Assembly: GCA_946188165.1 (NCBI GenBank)
Contig: CAMHTW010000006.1
Coordinates: 33,658 to 97,657, forward strand
DNA from: an uncultured Prevotella sp.
GTDB lineage: Bacteria > Bacteroidota > Bacteroidia > Bacteroidales > Bacteroidaceae
DNA: 64,000 nucleotides
Direction of reading: 5' to 3'
Positions 61,689 to 64,000 of the stretch are shown here, piece after piece; the first letter of the stretch is position 1, and every line of letters starts with the position of its first letter. The notes beneath the pieces were generated by a model, which saw only the letters and a program-made list of their open reading frames with translations, ran no database searches and was not told where the DNA came from. The position numbers and the translations under genes were made by a program.

Positions 61689-63011
61689 TTACTCCTGCGC
61701 TTCATGAACGACGACCTTGACCTTGGCTATGCGACGTTCCTCTATCTCGACGATTTCGAAGGTAAAATTCTTGAAGTCTATCTTCTCGTGCAACTTGGGG
61801 AAGTCGCCCTTCAACTCTAACATCAAACCTGCCAGTGTGTCTGCATCGCCCTCCACATCCTCAAAGATTGTATCATCGAGGTTTAGAATCTTATAAAAGT
61901 CACTCAGCAGTGTCTTTCCTTCAAAGATAAAGGTATTAGAATTGATACGGACATAACTCTTCTCATCCTCATCATATTCATCATTAATCTCGCCAACGAT
62001 TTCTTCAAGAATATCCTCAAGCGTCACGATACCACTAGTGCCTCCAAACTCGTCGACAACAATGGCAATATGGACTTTGTTCTCTTGGAATTCACGCAGC
62101 AGGTCGTCAATCTTTTTAGTCTCAGGAACAAAATATGGTGGGCGAATCAATGACTGCCAACGGAAGTTGTCCCCCTTGTTCAGGTGAGGCAACAAATCCT
62201 TGATATACAAGATGCCGCGAATGTTATCACTATTCTCCTGATAGACAGGAATACGCGAATAATTATTCTCTACAATACACTTGATGACCTCAGGGAAAGG
62301 AACCTTGAAGTCAAGATCTACAACATCCTGACGAGAGGTCATAATCTCCTTGGCTGTTTCGTCGCCAAAACGGACAATACCTTCGAGCATGCGCTGTTCT
62401 TCCTTGATATCTTCCTTATCCGTTAATTCCAAAGCCTGTTCAAGATCATCAACACTTAACACATGATTCTCTTTTTGAACCACCTTCTCAGCCAACATAC
62501 CCGTCCGCAACAGGATATTTGAAATAGGCCAGAACAGTCGACGGCAAAACATGATACCACCAACCGCCTTACGACAAAACTGAAGAGGAGCCTTTGCTGT
62601 ATATATTTTGGGCATAATCTCACCAAACAATAACAGCAGGAAGGTAAGCAATACTGTAATACAAAGGAACTGAAGCCAATAGGCACCACCAAAGTCAACA
62701 ACATGTGCTATGAAATAGTTACACAACATGATGATGGTAACATTGACAAGATTGTTGGTAATCAAGATGGTAGCCAACGTGCGTTCAGAATCCTCTCGCA
62801 ACATCTTTATCTGAACATCGGCCTCATGCTTCTCCTCATCGAGTTCACTTAAGTCAGATGGCGACAAAGAAAAAAAGGCTATTTCAGAACCTGAAGCATA
62901 ACCAGAGACAAACAACAAAAGACATGCCAACACACCAGCCAAAGTGGCACCAAGTGTTGGTGTCATTAGGGTTACCTCAGAAAATAACTGTTGAAAATAG
63001 TCTATGTCCAT
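61689..63011 (-). CDS. gldE: GldE-type hemolysin/CorC family protein (DUF21-CBS-CorC)
   Basis: DUF21 TM domain, CBS segment, VDEFGGTSGIVTLEDILEEIVGEINDEYDEDE; next to ssb. Confidence 0.9.
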   Translation of the reverse strand: MDIDYFQQLFSEVTLMTPTLGATLAGVLACLLLFVSGYASGSEIAFFSLSPSDLSELDEEKHEADVQIKMLREDSERTLATILITNNLVNVTIIMLCNYFIAHVVDFGGAYWLQFLCITVLLTFLLLLFGEIMPKIYTAKAPLQFCRKAVGGIMFCRRLFWPISNILLRTGMLAEKVVQKENHVLSVDDLEQALELTDKEDIKEEQRMLEGIVRFGDETAKEIMTSRQDVVDLDFKVPFPEVIKCIVENNYSRIPVYQENSDNIRGILYIKDLLPHLNKGDNFRWQSLIRPPYFVPETKKIDDLLREFQENKVHIAIVVDEFGGTSGIVTLEDILEEIVGEINDEYDEDEKSYVRINSNTFIFEGKTLLSDFYKILNLDDTIFEDVEGDADTLAGLMLELKGDFPKLHEKIDFKNFTFEIVEIEERRIAKVKVVVHEAQE

Positions 63012-63017
63012 AAGGCA

Positions 63018-63371
63018 TTATTCAGTAGGAATAGGCTCGGCAACTTTAGGAGTCAGCATTTCCATATTATCTGCCCATATCTCAGTGGCATAGCGCCGCT
63101 GCCCTTGCTTATCATCATATGTCGTATAGCGAATACGACCTTCGATATATAGTTTATCGCCCTTATGAACAAACTTCTCACAAATTTCAGCCAGTTTGCG
63201 CCACAATAGGACTGTATGCCAATCAGTACGATCAGGAACCTGAGTGCCATTCTGAAGCGTATAGCCACGTTCAGTTGTAGCCAATCGCAAACGAGCTACA
63301 GCAACATCCTTGTCAACATAACGTATCTCAGGATCAGCACCAACATTTCCTATCAACATAACCTTGTTCAT
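63018..63371 (-). CDS. ssb: Single-stranded DNA-binding protein
   Basis: MNKVMLIGNVGADPEIRYVDKDVAVARLRLATTE; WHTVLLWRKLAEICEKFVHKGDKLYIEGRI. Confidence 0.96.
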   Translation of the reverse strand: MNKVMLIGNVGADPEIRYVDKDVAVARLRLATTERGYTLQNGTQVPDRTDWHTVLLWRKLAEICEKFVHKGDKLYIEGRIRYTTYDDKQGQRRYATEIWADNMEMLTPKVAEPIPTE

Positions 63372-63374
63372 AGA

Positions 63375-63920
63375 CTACACCTCCAACTGTTTGCAATCAC
63401 CAAGATATATAAACTTGAAGTTTTTTCCTTTAGAAGAAGGGAACTGACTACGACTATCAACACGCTGACTCAGATGGTCAACAATACGGTTATAACAGTC
63501 TTGGCCTGAATAGGCTTTGCAACATGCCACAAAATGTGTATCGCGATATTGGAACTTACCTGTACCTGGCATCAACGTGACTCGCTTGAAATCCAAAGTA
63601 CCTTCATACCAACCATAGCGCTCTTCATTAAGACGAAGAACTGCTGGAGCTGCAGCTTTTGGAGCGACTTCAGAGCGTACAGCACGCTTTTCCTTAAAGT
63701 CCTGCATAGTAGCAGCTTCCGTTTTTATAATAATAAAGTATACGCGCGGACGTATTTTATATCTTTTAGGATATGCCACATCACTGGCCACATAGTCACG
63801 TATGTCTGCCTCAAGCATATGATTCATACCTATCTCGTCAATATCAGACAAGAATGCAATAGCTTCATCTACTGTGTTGACAAGTATTTCCCTGTCAAAA
63901 TAACGTAAGTATAAATTCAT
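63375..63920 (-). CDS. Hypothetical protein; start at MNLYLRY (ORF extends artificially into tRNA)
   Basis: Intact ORF from ATG at 63920, directly upstream of ssb. Confidence 0.65.
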   Translation of the reverse strand: MNLYLRYFDREILVNTVDEAIAFLSDIDEIGMNHMLEADIRDYVASDVAYPKRYKIRPRVYFIIIKTEAATMQDFKEKRAVRSEVAPKAAAPAVLRLNEERYGWYEGTLDFKRVTLMPGTGKFQYRDTHFVACCKAYSGQDCYNRIVDHLSQRVDSRSQFPSSKGKNFKFIYLGDCKQLEV

Positions 63921-63953
63921 CGAATTAGATTGTTTTCCTGTTGTATAAAAAAG

Positions 63954-64000
63954 AGCGGAAAACGGGACTCGGACCCGCGACCCCAACCTTGGCAAGGTTG
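63954..64000 (-). tRNA. tRNA-Gly (anticodon GCC), 3' part only, truncated by window edge
   Basis: Minus strand caaccttGCCaaggttggggtcgcgggtccgagtcccgttttccgct: anticodon arm, T arm gcgggTCCGAGTcccgt, acceptor tttccgc, U73. Confidence 0.9.

Noticed and set aside
63375-63995. 206-aa ORF start within the tRNA
   Set aside because: First 25 codons lie in tRNA-Gly and its flank; ATG at 63920 is the plausible start.

Overview
Chromosomal window from a Bacteroidales organism, probably Prevotella-like. This is inferred from the repeated TAnnTTTG promoter elements, an ssb-gldE gene pair, and protein family content; no database search was possible. Most of the window is core metabolism. It includes a cobalamin uptake locus (btuB/btuG-like, accessory lipoproteins, btuF/btuC-like) behind a clear B12 riboswitch and divergent from metH-metF. 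Also present are rho, pfp, a YgiQ radical SAM protein, RNase P RNA, panB, metA, metY, an NAD-dependent DNA ligase, trpS, NfeD/SPFH, a methylmalonyl-CoA epimerase/carboxylase/BCCP set, gldE, ssb, and a tRNA-Gly cut off at the right edge. Four things stand out. (1) A tight five-gene signalling operon at 35.8-44.4 kb: PP2C phosphatase, zinc-ribbon-FHA protein, zinc-ribbon protein with four AAA modules, membrane Ser/Thr kinase, multi-zinc-ribbon protein. (2) A minimal RiPP-like cassette at 55.6-58.8 kb: ABC exporter, PqqD-like, S24/S26 peptidase-like, HPr-kinase-like, with no obvious precursor or cyclase. (3) Degenerate repeats phased at exactly 7 bp at more than a dozen gene junctions and also in frame inside coding sequences. 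(4) Two degenerate arrays phased at exactly 11 bp, each about 50-90 bp upstream of a small gene beginning ATTATGGCARAA; one of these genes is a DUF6266-like protein.
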